A DNA stretch of 64,000 nt from Nocardiopsis potens DSM 45234 (GTDB lineage Bacteria; Actinomycetota; Actinomycetes; Streptosporangiales; Streptosporangiaceae): positions 62,001 to 126,000 of the forward strand of contig NZ_ANBB01000002.1 of the NCBI RefSeq assembly GCF_000341105.1. Reading direction: 5' to 3'. Shown piece after piece: positions 54,501 to 62,925 of this stretch; the first letter of the stretch is position 1; the number at the start of each line of letters is the position of its first letter. The notes under the pieces are model-generated. The model saw only the letters and a program-made list of their open reading frames with translations, was not told where the DNA came from and ran no database searches. Both the position numbers and the translations under genes were made by a program.

Positions 54501-54977
54501 ATGGCAGAGCCGAACGGGCGCGACACCGGCGCGGGTGCGCGGCGCAGCGGAGAGGACCGGGAGAGCCGGGAGAACCGGGAGAACACGGCCTCCGCCGACA
54601 TCATCGACGACGCACTCCGCCTGGTCGACGCCTTGCAGCGGAAACTCATCGTGGCGGGGGTGCGCAAGGGCGTCTCCGCGGCGACCTCCCCGCCCCCGCG
54701 CACCGGCGACGTGTGGGAAGAGGCCATCCGGGCCGAGCAGCCGCAGCCGGAGGAGCCGCCGCTCGACCGCTTCGTCGGCGTGGTCCGCACCGCCGCGCCG
54801 GAGATCGCCGGCCACCTGGGCCGCGCCGGGGCCGCGCTGTTCGGCGCGCTCGGCGACACCTGGCGCATCGTGGAAGGCGAGTTCGAGCGGCAGCGCCGCG
54901 AGAACGAGGCCCGCGGAGAGGACGCCGGGCAGGGGGCCCGCCCCCGGCCCGAGGTCGGCCCCGGCGGCAAGGACTGA
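54501..54977 (+). CDS. Conserved-looking hypothetical protein
   Basis: 158 aa from the ATG at 54501 (a GTG at 54465 would add 12 residues). Charged N-terminus, then ADIIDDALRLVDALQRKLIVAGVRKGVSAAT and LDRFVGVVRTAAPEIAGHLGRAGAALFGALGDTWRIVEGEFERQR, both amphipathic helices. No signal or full membrane span. It may correspond to the small DUF5304-like protein found near fadD and glk in Streptomyces, which I cannot confirm. Confidence 0.6.
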   Translation: MAEPNGRDTGAGARRSGEDRESRENRENTASADIIDDALRLVDALQRKLIVAGVRKGVSAATSPPPRTGDVWEEAIRAEQPQPEEPPLDRFVGVVRTAAPEIAGHLGRAGAALFGALGDTWRIVEGEFERQRRENEARGEDAGQGARPRPEVGPGGKD

Positions 54978-55016
54978 CCCGGCCGCAGGGACCGCCCCGG
55001 AAGCGACCGGGAACCG

Positions 55017-55200
55017 GCGCGGGACCGATGTGGAGCGCCCCTGGGCCGGCGGGGAACCGACGCAGGGCGCCTTGGGCCGGCGCGGGACCGATGTGGAGCG
55101 CCCTGGGCCGAATCGGAACCGACGCGGAGCGCACCAGGCTGGCAGGGAACCGACGCGGGGTACACCGAGCCGGCGGGGAACCGCCCCGGGGCGACTCGGA
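55017..55200 (+). repeat. 31-bp tandem repeat array
   Basis: Six imperfect units. The landmark ACCG occurs at 55024, 55056, 55087, 55118, 55149 and 55180 (steps 32, 31, 31, 31, 31). Consensus about GGGAACCGACGCGGAGCGCC followed by YTGGGCCGGC. Not a multiple of three, so noncoding. Degenerate ACCG-containing copies continue to about 55250. Confidence 0.8.
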
Positions 55201-55256
55201 ACCGGTCCGGGGCGGTCCGGAACCGAGGCGGAACCGGTCCGGAACCCGTCCGGGCG

Positions 55257-55292
55257 GCCCCGGGGTCGCGGCACCGAGGCCGCGACCCCGGG
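55257..55292. terminator. Hairpin downstream of 31-bp array
   Basis: Arms CCCCGGGGTCGCGG and CCGCGACCCCGGGG with the loop CACCGAGG. Confidence 0.65.
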
Positions 55293-55307
55293 GCCGCGTC
55301 GCGGATT

Positions 55308-55353
55308 GGTCCGGACCTTTGGTTTACTCCAATCGTCTGATTCGGTCCGGACC
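55308..55353 (+). promoter_or_regulatory. Paired GGTCCGGACC operator before glucokinase
   Basis: The 10-bp palindrome GGTCCGGACC occurs at 55308-55317 and 55344-55353, 36 bases apart (start to start), flanking a lower-GC segment that probably holds the promoter. The motif resembles GntR/DasR-type boxes (TGGTC-nn-GACCA). The second copy ends 16 bases before the start codon. Confidence 0.6.
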
Positions 55354-55369
55354 TGCAGAGGAGTCCCCC

Positions 55370-56320
55370 ATGGCGTTGACGATCGGCGTCGACATCGGCG
55401 GAACCAAGATCGCCGCGGGCGTCGTCGACCCGGAGGGGCGCGTGCTGCGCCAGGCCAAGCGGCCCACTCCGCGCGGGGACGGCGAGCGGCTCGCCGAGGC
55501 CGTCGCCGAACTCGTCGATGAGCTGCGCAAGGAGGGCGGCGGCGAGGAGATCGCCGGGATCGGCGTCGGCACCGCCGGGTTCGTCGACGAGCACCGCTCC
55601 CGCATCGTGCTGGCCGGCAATCTCGGCCTGGCCGGCGACCCGGTTCGGGAGCGCATCGCGCGCCGGGTCGACCTGCCCGTGGTGGTGGAGAACGACGCCA
55701 ACGCCGCGGCCTGGGCCGAGGTCCGGTTCGGTGCCGGCCGCGGCTGCCGGGACGCCGTCGTCGTCACCCTCGGCACGGGGGTGGGCGGCGCGGTCATCAT
55801 GGACGGGGAGCTGCGCCGCGGCCGCTTCGGCGCGGCGGGCGAGATCGGCCACTACCGGATGGTGCCCTTCGGGCGCCGGTGCGCCTGCGGCAACCAGGGC
55901 TGCTGGGAGCAGTACGCCAGCGGCAGCGCCCTGGTCGCCGAGGCCCGCGACCTCGCCGCCGTCGACCCGGACCGGGCCGCCGGGCTGCTGGAGGCGGCCG
56001 GCGGCGACCCCGCGCGGATCGAGGGCCCGGAGATCACCCGCGCCGCCCGGGAGGGCGACCAGGGCGCGATCGACTGCTTCGCGGCGGTCGGCGCCTGGGT
56101 CGGCGCCGGCCTGGCCGACCTCGCCGCGATCCTCGACCCGGAGTGCTTCGTCATCGGCGGCGGCGTCTCCGAGGCCGGAGAGCTCCTGCTCGCCCCCGTC
56201 CGGGAGGCCTACGCCCGCGGCGTCACCGGCCGCGCCACCCGCAGACTGGCCGAGATCCGCGCCGCCGAACTGGGCTCCGCCGCCGGCATCATCGGCGCCG
56301 CCGACCTCGCCCTGCGCTGA
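55370..56320 (+). CDS. glkA: ROK family glucokinase
   Basis: 316 aa, ATP-dependent sugar kinase. Phosphate-binding DIGGTKIAAGVVD, GVGTAGFVD, substrate segment ENDANAAAWAE, GTGVGGAVI, and the ROK zinc motif RRCACGNQGCWEQYASG. ATG at 55370 with GAGGAG upstream. It has no helix-turn-helix, so it is an enzyme rather than a ROK repressor. In Streptomyces the corresponding glucokinase also takes part in carbon catabolite repression; whether this one does is unknown. Confidence 0.94.
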   Translation: MALTIGVDIGGTKIAAGVVDPEGRVLRQAKRPTPRGDGERLAEAVAELVDELRKEGGGEEIAGIGVGTAGFVDEHRSRIVLAGNLGLAGDPVRERIARRVDLPVVVENDANAAAWAEVRFGAGRGCRDAVVVTLGTGVGGAVIMDGELRRGRFGAAGEIGHYRMVPFGRRCACGNQGCWEQYASGSALVAEARDLAAVDPDRAAGLLEAAGGDPARIEGPEITRAAREGDQGAIDCFAAVGAWVGAGLADLAAILDPECFVIGGGVSEAGELLLAPVREAYARGVTGRATRRLAEIRAAELGSAAGIIGAADLALR

Positions 56321-56884
56321 CCCGCCCTGCCCTGTCCTGCCCCGCTCGACCCCCGGGAGCGCCCCGGGCCCCACATGCTCGAAGCATGCCGCTCCTTCTT
56401 ACGGCGGTCAGTGCGGGTGGTGCTCCGGGGCGATCCCGTCCTGGGGCCCGGTCGGCCCGGACATCCGGTCGCTGGGCGGGTCTCCGTGTGCTCTGGGCGC
56501 ATCGGGCGACGCAGGACGGGGCGGTCCGCGCGGGGTCGGCGGTGCTCGGGCGGGTCGTCTCTCGGCGGTCCGCGCGGGGCGGACACTCAGGGGGCCTTCG
56601 CCTCGGTCACCCGGTCGGCCCGGATACCCGGTCGCCGGGTGGGCTTCCGTGGGCTCGAAGGGCGCGGCTCGGACAGGGGCGGTAGGGCGCCGCGGTCGCC
56701 TCCTCGGCCCCCGGGCCGGCCCTCTCGCGGTGGTCGGTGCGGGAAGGTGGTGCTCCGGGGCCGCTCCGCCTCGCGGCGGCCGTGCGGCGAAGGCGCGGCG
56801 CAGGTCGGCCGGGGCGGAGAGCCCCGGCGCCGACCGTCCCCCTGCGGAGGAGTGGCGGTCTCCCGGACCGGGTAGGCGGACCGT
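56321..56884. repeat. Gene-free region with diverged duplications
   Basis: 564 bases. A block beginning CCCGGTCGGCCCGGA at 56447 recurs at 56610 (163 bases apart). GTGCGGGTGGTGCTCCGGGG at 56411 recurs in altered form at 56736 (325 bases, twice 163). GGCGGTCCGCGCGGGG also occurs twice (near 56520 and 56568). No supported ORF. Confidence 0.55.
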
Positions 56885-57589
56885 GTGCCGGTACCCGAGG
56901 TGAGGCTGGTCAGCTACAACGTGCGCGCGCTGCGCGACTCCGCCGCCGCGGTGGCCAGGGTGGTCCGGGCGTGCAACCCGGACGTGCTCTGCCTGCAGGA
57001 GGCGCCGCGGCTGCTGCTCTGGCGGTACTGGAGGCGGCGGCTGGCCCGGGACACCGGCCTGGTGCCCGCGGTCAGCCGGCGGCCCGGCGGACTGGCGGTG
57101 CTGGTCCGCCCCGGGGTGGCCGTGCTGGAGGCGCGGCACCGGAGGCTCAGCCGCCGCCCCGGCCTGCACCTGCGGGCGGTCTCGGTGGCGGTGCTGGACA
57201 TCGGCGGCCGCCGCCTCGCGGTCGGCTGCACCCACCTGGACCTGGAGGAGCGCGCCCGGTTGGAGCACGCCCGGGAGGCGCTGGGCCACCTGGACCAAGC
57301 GGCGCTGCGGCACGACGCGCCCGCAGTGCTGGCCGGAGACGTCAACTGCGGCCCGGACGGCGCGGCCTGGCGGTTCCTGACCCGGAGCCTCGCCGACACA
57401 GCGGCCGCCGCCCCGCTCGGTGAGGCCGCCACCTTCACCTCGCGGCGCCCGCGCAGCCGGATCGACGGGGTCTTCACCGACCCCGCCATCGAGGTGGCCG
57501 GCGCGGGCGTCCCGGCCGGCCTGGTGCGCGCCGAGGACATGGCGGCGGCCAGCGACCACCGCCCGGTCCTGGCGCTGCTCCGGATCTGA
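56885..57589 (+). CDS. Endonuclease/exonuclease/phosphatase family protein
   Basis: 234 aa, DNase I-like (EEP) fold. Motifs in order: RLVSYNVRAL, CNPDVLCLQEAPRLL (metal Glu), THLDLEERARLEHA, VLAGDVNCGPDG (DxN), RSRIDGVFTDP and the C-terminal catalytic SDHRPVLALLRI. Cytoplasmic by appearance. GTG at 56885 without a clear ribosome site. Substrate could be DNA, phospholipid or another phosphodiester. Confidence 0.9.
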   Translation: MPVPEVRLVSYNVRALRDSAAAVARVVRACNPDVLCLQEAPRLLLWRYWRRRLARDTGLVPAVSRRPGGLAVLVRPGVAVLEARHRRLSRRPGLHLRAVSVAVLDIGGRRLAVGCTHLDLEERARLEHAREALGHLDQAALRHDAPAVLAGDVNCGPDGAAWRFLTRSLADTAAAAPLGEAATFTSRRPRSRIDGVFTDPAIEVAGAGVPAGLVRAEDMAAASDHRPVLALLRI

Positions 57590-57633
57590 GCGCCCTCTCC
57601 CGGCGGCCTCGGCGCTCCGGCCCGCCGGTGCCG

Positions 57634-57990
57634 CTCGGGCACGGGGCTCCACGGGGTCGGGGTTCAAACAGGCGGCGAGGGCGGGGAGAGGCACCGGCCG
57701 GTCGGTCGGGCGCGGCGCCTCACGGTGCGGGGGTTCAGGCGGGCGGCGACGGCGAAGGTAGGGCCGGAGTGCAGGCGTCGCCCGGGCGCGGCGCCTCGCG
57801 GGGCCGGGGTCCAAACGGGCGGCGAAGGCGGTGGTGGGGAACCGGCTGGTCGGTCGGGTGCGGCGCTCCACGGGGTGAAGGTTCAGGCTGGCGGCGACGG
57901 CAGAGGTGGGGGCGGGGCCGGGCGCTCCAGCCGAGTGCGGCGTCTCGCGGAGCGGAGGTTCAGGCGGGCGGCGAGGGCGGGTAAGGGGCG
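57634..57990 (+). repeat. Left tandem array of copy 2
   Basis: Five units. The landmark GTTCA/GTCCA occurs at 57662, 57733, 57809, 57881 and 57958 (steps 71, 76, 72, 77): regular alternation of short and long units. Confidence 0.85.
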
Positions 57991-57999
57991 GGCGCCGCG

Positions 58000-58560
58000 T
58001 TCACCGGCCCGGCTCGACGCGTGCTCCCGGTGGGGCGGGGCTCCGGAGGGGCGGGCGGGCCCGTCCCGCTAGGGCTCGCCAGGGGGTCATATCCCATATG
58101 CCCGGCTTGTGGCGGGGAACGGGCGGGAGCGGGGGCGCCCTGCGCACCTCCGCAGCACCCCGATTACATCTACCAGCGAGTAGTAAGCCCTGAGGCTCCC
58201 ACCGCCCCCTCATCGATTACCCAGAGTGGCCAAAGCGGGGCCTCTGAAGGGACAAAAGAGACATCTCAACTCCGCCCCTACCCTCCCGGGGTTCCGGCCC
58301 CCTGCTTCCCGGCCTTCCGGGCGGTGTAAACCCCCGCTCACCGGCCCGGCCGGGGGGATTCGGGCCTCTCGGGGGCCGATCCGGGCCGGGATGAGCGCCC
58401 AGGAATCATCGAGGTGCTCTCGCGGTGTGCAGGGCGCCTCCTATGATCATCACCCTGCGTATTTGCCCAGCTCGGGAAGGGGTAGCGGTTTCAAGGGCTG
58501 CCGACCCCGGCGCCCGGGGCGACACGGGCAGGCGACCCCGCCACCCCACCCTGCCCCGAC
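58000..58560. other. Conserved noncoding core, copy 2
   Basis: Aligns with the reverse complement of 3471-3990. The longest exact match I see is 27 bases at 58163-58189, starting ATTACATCTACCAGCGAGTA. Frame-shifting indels separate the copies on either side of this block. Confidence 0.65.
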
Positions 58561-58564
58561 CGCC

Positions 58565-58815
58565 CCCACCCGCTCTGCCGCGCCTGACCGACCGGCCGGT
58601 GCCCCTGCCTGCCTTCGCCGCCCGCTTGAACCTTCACCCCGTGGGGTGCCGCACCCGGCTGGGGCGCCCGGCCTTGTCCCTTCCTGCGCCGTTGCCGCCG
58701 GTTTGAGCCTTCGCTCTGTGGGGTGCCGCGCCTGACCGACCGGCCGGTGCCCCTGCCTGCCTTCGCCGCCCGCCTTAACCCTCGCCCCGTGGGGTGCCGC
58801 GCCCGGGTGATCGCC
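58565..58815 (-). repeat. Right tandem array of copy 2, inverted
   Basis: About three units. The landmark (C/T)TTGA(A/G) occurs at 58625 and 58702, with a diverged CTTAACC at about 58774 (steps 77, 72). Confidence 0.8.
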
Positions 58816-58870
58816 TCCGTCATGTTCCCGCCTTCGCCGGGCGTCTGCGGGGGATCGGGGCCCGGAAACG

Positions 58871-58907
58871 CCGGCGGCGGCCCCGCGGGGTGCGGGGCCG
58901 CCGCCGG
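58871..58907 (-). terminator. Terminator downstream of PlsC-like gene
   Basis: Arms of 16 bases (CCGGCGGCGGCCCCGC and complement) with the loop GGGGT, 22 bases after the stop. Confidence 0.8.
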
Positions 58908-58928
58908 GCGGTGTCTGCGAGCGCCGGG

Positions 58929-59750
58929 TCAGTCCTTCTCTGCGGCGCGCTCCTTCTTCGCGGCGCGCTTCTCCTGGCGCCGGGCCTTCCGCTCGACCTT
59001 GCGCTTGGCCCGGTCGGCGCGGCGGCGCTCCTTGGCGTCGGCGTGCTGCTCCTTGCGCTCCTCCTTGGCCGCCGCCTCCAGCTCGCGCTTGACCGACTGG
59101 GCGTAGCGGTCCACGTACTCCTGGCCGGAGAGGGCCATCAGCGCGTACATGATCTCGTCGGTCACCGCGCGCAGCACCCGCGGGTCCTTCTCCATGCCGT
59201 AGTAGCGGGAGAAGTCGAGCGGTTCGCCGAACACGACCTTGGGGCGGATGCCGAGCTTGGGCACGGTCTTCCCGGGCGGCATGATCTTCTCCAGGTTGAT
59301 CATCGCCATCGGCACGACCGGGGCCCGGGACTCCAGGGCCAGCCGGGCCACGCCGGTGCGCCCGCGGTAGAGCCGGCCGTCGGGGGAGCGGGTGCCCTCC
59401 GGGTAGATGCCGAGCAGCTTGCCCTGCTTGAGCACCTTCAGCCCGGTGCGCAGCGCACCCTCACTGGCCTTGCCGCCGGAGCGGTCGATCGGGATCTGCC
59501 CCACGCCGCTGAAGAACAGCCTGCTCACCAGCCCCTTGACCCCGGTGCCGGTGAAGTACTCGGCCTTGGCCAGGAAGGTGATCTTGCGGGGGAGCGGCAG
59601 CGGCCCGAAGAAGTGGTCCGAGAAGGACAGGTGGTTGCTGACCATGATCGCGGGGCCCTGCCGGGGGACGTTCTCGACCCCGTAGGCGCGCGGTTGCCAC
59701 AGCACCGCGAGCACCGGGCCCAGAATCGCCTTCACAACCCAGTAGAACAC
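58929..59750 (-). CDS. 1-acyl-sn-glycerol-3-phosphate acyltransferase (PlsC-like)
   Basis: 273-aa membrane-associated lysophosphatidate acyltransferase fold. Acyltransferase blocks: SNHLSFSDHFFGPL (HxxxxD is present as NHLSFSD), FLAKAEYF, GQIPIDRSGG, and YPEGTRSPDGRLYRGRTGVARLAL. The last 60 residues are Lys/Arg/Glu/Ala-rich (KEERKEQHADAKERRRADR...), a basic tail that could bind the membrane or nucleic acid. GTG at 59748-59750. Confidence 0.93.
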   Translation of the reverse strand: MFYWVVKAILGPVLAVLWQPRAYGVENVPRQGPAIMVSNHLSFSDHFFGPLPLPRKITFLAKAEYFTGTGVKGLVSRLFFSGVGQIPIDRSGGKASEGALRTGLKVLKQGKLLGIYPEGTRSPDGRLYRGRTGVARLALESRAPVVPMAMINLEKIMPPGKTVPKLGIRPKVVFGEPLDFSRYYGMEKDPRVLRAVTDEIMYALMALSGQEYVDRYAQSVKRELEAAAKEERKEQHADAKERRRADRAKRKVERKARRQEKRAAKKERAAEKD

Positions 59751-59998
59751 CGAGAATCACCCCCGCACCCGCGGGTGGTTTCCGGACATGGATGTCGGTT
59801 CGCCTTCCCGCTACCACGAACAATCGGGGACATCTTCGCATTGCTCGGGGCCGACTACCAATGTCGGGCGCCCGCGCGGGGGCCCGGAGGGGAGCCGGGG
59901 GTGCCCCGCGGAGGGCCGGCGGGTTAAGTTCGAGGCCCGGCCCCCGGCGCGTTCCGCCCCGGGGCCGGCGCGGAGACGGCGAAGACGAGGAGTCCCCC

Positions 59999-60766
59999 AT
60001 GCCGCTGCTGCCCGGAGCCGAACCGCTCAGCCGCACCGGCGGCCCCACAGGGGTGCTGCTCTGCCACGGGTTCACCGGATCACCGCACTCGATGCGGCCG
60101 TGGGCCGAGCACCTCGCCGACGCCGGGCTCACCGTGGAGCTGCCGCTGCTCCCCGGGCACGGCACCAGCTGGCAGGAGATGAACCTCACCGGAAGCGCGC
60201 AGTGGCTCGCCGCGGTCGAGGCGGCCCTGCTGGACCTGCGGGACCGGTGCGACGAGGTGTTCGTGATGGGCATGTCCATGGGCGGCTGCCTCGCCCTGCG
60301 CCTGGCCCAGCTGCACCCGGGCGCGGTGGCCGGGGCGGTGCTGGTCAACCCGTCGCTGGCGCTGGAGACCCCGCTGCTCCTCGCCGCCCCGCTGCTCAAG
60401 CACGTGCTGCCGTCCACCAAGGGGCTCACCGACGACATCAAGCGGCCCGGCGTGCGGGAGGGCGGCTACGACCGGGTGCCGACGGCGGCCGCCGCGACAC
60501 TCCCGGCGCTGTGGCGCGCGACGCGGCGGGGCATGGCCTCGGTGCAGGCGCCGGTTCTGGTCTACCGAAGTCCGGAAGATCATGTCATCGGGCCGCAGAG
60601 TCTGCGTATCCTCACGAGTAGGGCGGTCAATGCGGAGGTGACCGTCCGCTCACTGGACAACAGCTACCATGTCGCCACCCTGGACAACGATGCGGCCGTG
60701 ATCTTCGAGGGAAGCCTCGGGTTCGTGCGCGAGTACGGCAGAAGCGGGGAAGGAAGACAGCGATGA
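59999..60766 (+). CDS. Alpha/beta-hydrolase, carboxylesterase/monoacylglycerol lipase type
   Basis: 255 aa. HGFTGSPHSMRPWAEHLA (oxyanion region), nucleophile elbow GMSMGG, catalytic Asp in YRSPEDHVIG and His in NSYHVATLD. Resembles Est30-type carboxylesterases and bacterial monoacylglycerol lipases. ATG at 59999 with GAGGAG. It overlaps the next start by 4 bases (ATGA). Divergent from the PlsC-like gene; both may act on membrane lipids. Confidence 0.92.
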   Translation: MPLLPGAEPLSRTGGPTGVLLCHGFTGSPHSMRPWAEHLADAGLTVELPLLPGHGTSWQEMNLTGSAQWLAAVEAALLDLRDRCDEVFVMGMSMGGCLALRLAQLHPGAVAGAVLVNPSLALETPLLLAAPLLKHVLPSTKGLTDDIKRPGVREGGYDRVPTAAAATLPALWRATRRGMASVQAPVLVYRSPEDHVIGPQSLRILTSRAVNAEVTVRSLDNSYHVATLDNDAAVIFEGSLGFVREYGRSGEGRQR

Positions 60767-61569
60767 CGAATCGCCGCGGGAACGGGCTGCTCGCGGACGC
60801 CTACGTCCCGCTCATCCTGCTTCCCCCCGCATCGGCCGACCTCATGCTGGAGGCGCTGGGCCGCTCCGGCATCGCGGCCTACGCGGTGCGCCTGGAATCC
60901 GATCCGCTGGACTCCGCACCGGACGTAGCCGACGCCCCGACCGACCACCTCTACGTGGACGAGTCCGAGCGCGACGCCGCCGAGCGGGTGCTCCGCGCCG
61001 AACTGCCCGAGCTCGGCGACGACCTGTCCGCCCCGGGCGGGGGCGCCCCCGCCGCGGAGGGCGCGGAAGACGGGGGGCCCGCGGCCGGCGGCGCCGAGGA
61101 CGACGTCTGGGCCGAGCTGGTCGCCCGCTTCTACGAGTCCGACCCCGAGGGCCGCCCGGCCTGGCCGGACGCGGAGAACGTCTCGGCCGGCGAGGAGGGG
61201 CCGGCGGAGCGCCGCCCCGCGGCCGGCGGCGACCTGCTCGCCCCCGACTACGAGGCCGCCGACGACGGCCCGGAAGAGCGGGAGCGCACCCCCCGGTCCG
61301 GCGAGGAGGACGGCGCGGACCAGGGCGACCACTACGTTCCGCCCCCGCCGCCCCCGCTGCCCCGCGGGGACATGATCGGCCGCCTGGCCTGGGGCGGCCT
61401 GTTCGGCGGCCCCGCCGTCCTGCTCGCCTCCATGCTGGTCGGCGCCCGCCCGGGCTGGCTGGCGTTCTGCGCGGTGGCCGCGTTCATCGCGGGGTTCGTG
61501 GTGCTCGTCGTCCGGATGGGCGACCGCGCCTCCGGCGACAACGGCCCCGACGACGGCGCGGTCGTCTGA
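60763..61569 (+). CDS. Hypothetical protein with C-terminal membrane spans
   Basis: 268 aa. N-terminal globular region VPLILLPPASADLMLEALGRSGIAAYAVRLES resembling a DUF2007-like ligand-binding fold. Then a long acidic Gly/Ala/Glu linker (about residues 85-195), a conserved-looking HYVPPPPPPLPRGDMIGRLAWGGL and two membrane spans (about 208-255). The HYVPPPPPPLPR motif recurs in actinobacterial proteins near glk. Coupled to the esterase. Confidence 0.75.
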   Translation: MTNRRGNGLLADAYVPLILLPPASADLMLEALGRSGIAAYAVRLESDPLDSAPDVADAPTDHLYVDESERDAAERVLRAELPELGDDLSAPGGGAPAAEGAEDGGPAAGGAEDDVWAELVARFYESDPEGRPAWPDAENVSAGEEGPAERRPAAGGDLLAPDYEAADDGPEERERTPRSGEEDGADQGDHYVPPPPPPLPRGDMIGRLAWGGLFGGPAVLLASMLVGARPGWLAFCAVAAFIAGFVVLVVRMGDRASGDNGPDDGAVV

Positions 61570-61679
61570 CCGCTCCGCGTCGATCCCGGCGCCGCCTCGA
61601 CCGGCGTTGAGACGGCGGCGGCGCCGGGACCGACGCTTCAGGGGCGGTGCCGGGACCGGGGAAGGGGAGCGAGCGGGCG

Positions 61680-62885
61680 GTGGGGTTCGAGACGGCGGTG
61701 TGGCGCGCCATCGCGGTGTTCCGCGCGGCCTCCCTGGCCTACGCCCTCTACCAGGCGACCACCCACCGCGAGCTGCTGCTCCACCCTCTGGGGGCGGCCG
61801 CGGTGCTGGCCGTGATGGCGGCCTGGACCGGGTTCGCGACCTACGCCTACGGGCGGGGGCGGTTCGCCGAGCGGCGGCTGGCCGCGGCCGACGTCGCCGT
61901 CGCGTTCGGCTGCATGGCGGCCACCTACGCCGTGGTGGAACCGGGCTACCTGCGGATGGCCCCGCCGCTGACCACCACCTGGTTCGCCGCCGCCGCGCTG
62001 GCCTCGGCGGTGGTCGCGGGGCGCCGGTGGGCGCTCTGCGTCGCCCTGGGGCACGGCGTCGTCGACATCGCCGGCCGGGTGCTGCTCGGCCTGGACATCA
62101 CCGCCGCGGTACCGCGCGGCGTGGTACTGCTGCTGCTGGCCGGGTACTCGATGGGCTACCTCGCGCACTACGCGCTCCGCGCCGAGCGGCGGCTCGCGGA
62201 GGCGGTCGCGATCGAGGCCCGCACCTCCGAGCGGGAGCGGCTGGCCCGCTCCATCCACGACTCGGTGCTGCAGGTACTGGCGATGGTGAGCCGGCGCGGG
62301 GCGGAGATCGGCGGCGAGGCGGCCGAACTCGGCCGGCTCGCCGGCGAGCAGGAGGTCCGGCTGCGCACCCTGATCAGCAGCGGCCCGCCGGCCCGGCCGC
62401 CCGGCCCGGAAGGGGCCGCGCCCCCCGAGCAGGGGTGCCGGTCGCCGATCCGCCCCGGCGGGAGCGGCGGCCCCCCGTCCGGCGGCGGCGACCTGCGCGC
62501 CGCGCTGGCCGGCTACGAGTCGTCGCGGGTCACCTTCTCCGCCCCGGCCGACCCGGTGCCGCTGCCCGCCGACGCGGTCGCGGAGATCGCCGCCGCGGTG
62601 GGCGCGGCGCTGGCCAACGTCGAGCGGCACTGCCCGCCGGAGACCCGCGCCTGGCTCTTCCTGGAGGACGAGGGCGAGGCGGTCACCGTGACCGTCCGCG
62701 ACGACGGGCCCGGAATGCCGCCCACCCGCCCCGCCGAGGCGGAGGCCCAGGGACGCCTCGGCCTCGCCCAGTCCGTCCTCGGCCGCATCCGCGACCTCGG
62801 CGGCGAGACCGAGGTCACCACCGCCCCCGGCGAGGGCACCGAGATCGAGATGCGCGTCCCGCTCTCCCCGGACGCCCGGGGCTGA
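61680..62885 (+). CDS. MacS/DUF5931-type sensor histidine kinase
   Basis: 401-aa kinase of the NarL-partner class. N-terminal six-span sensor region (about residues 5-165: VWRAIAVFRAASLAYALYQ onward), dimerisation helix with phospho-His in ARSIHDSVLQVLAMV, a Gly/Pro-rich linker, and HATPase with AALANVERHC (N box), DDGPGMPP (G1) and GLAQSVLGRIRDLGGETEV (G2). The GTG at 61680 has AAGGGGAG upstream; a GTG at 61647 is possible. Its usual partner, a LuxR-type MacR regulator, is not adjacent. Confidence 0.88.
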   Translation: MGFETAVWRAIAVFRAASLAYALYQATTHRELLLHPLGAAAVLAVMAAWTGFATYAYGRGRFAERRLAAADVAVAFGCMAATYAVVEPGYLRMAPPLTTTWFAAAALASAVVAGRRWALCVALGHGVVDIAGRVLLGLDITAAVPRGVVLLLLAGYSMGYLAHYALRAERRLAEAVAIEARTSERERLARSIHDSVLQVLAMVSRRGAEIGGEAAELGRLAGEQEVRLRTLISSGPPARPPGPEGAAPPEQGCRSPIRPGGSGGPPSGGGDLRAALAGYESSRVTFSAPADPVPLPADAVAEIAAAVGAALANVERHCPPETRAWLFLEDEGEAVTVTVRDDGPGMPPTRPAEAEAQGRLGLAQSVLGRIRDLGGETEVTTAPGEGTEIEMRVPLSPDARG

Positions 62886-62925
62886 GCGCGGCCCCGGGTG
62901 CGGCGCCGGAAAGACCACCGGGAAA

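Larger units (their letters stand above)
57634..58815. repeat. Repeat element copy 2 (inverted relative to copy 1)
   Basis: Same design as 2947-4570, in reverse orientation: left array (about 57634-57990), core (about 58000-58560), right array of inverted units (about 58565-58815). It lies between convergent genes. I see no palindrome halves at its borders, unlike copy 1. Noncoding by the same arguments. Confidence 0.8.
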
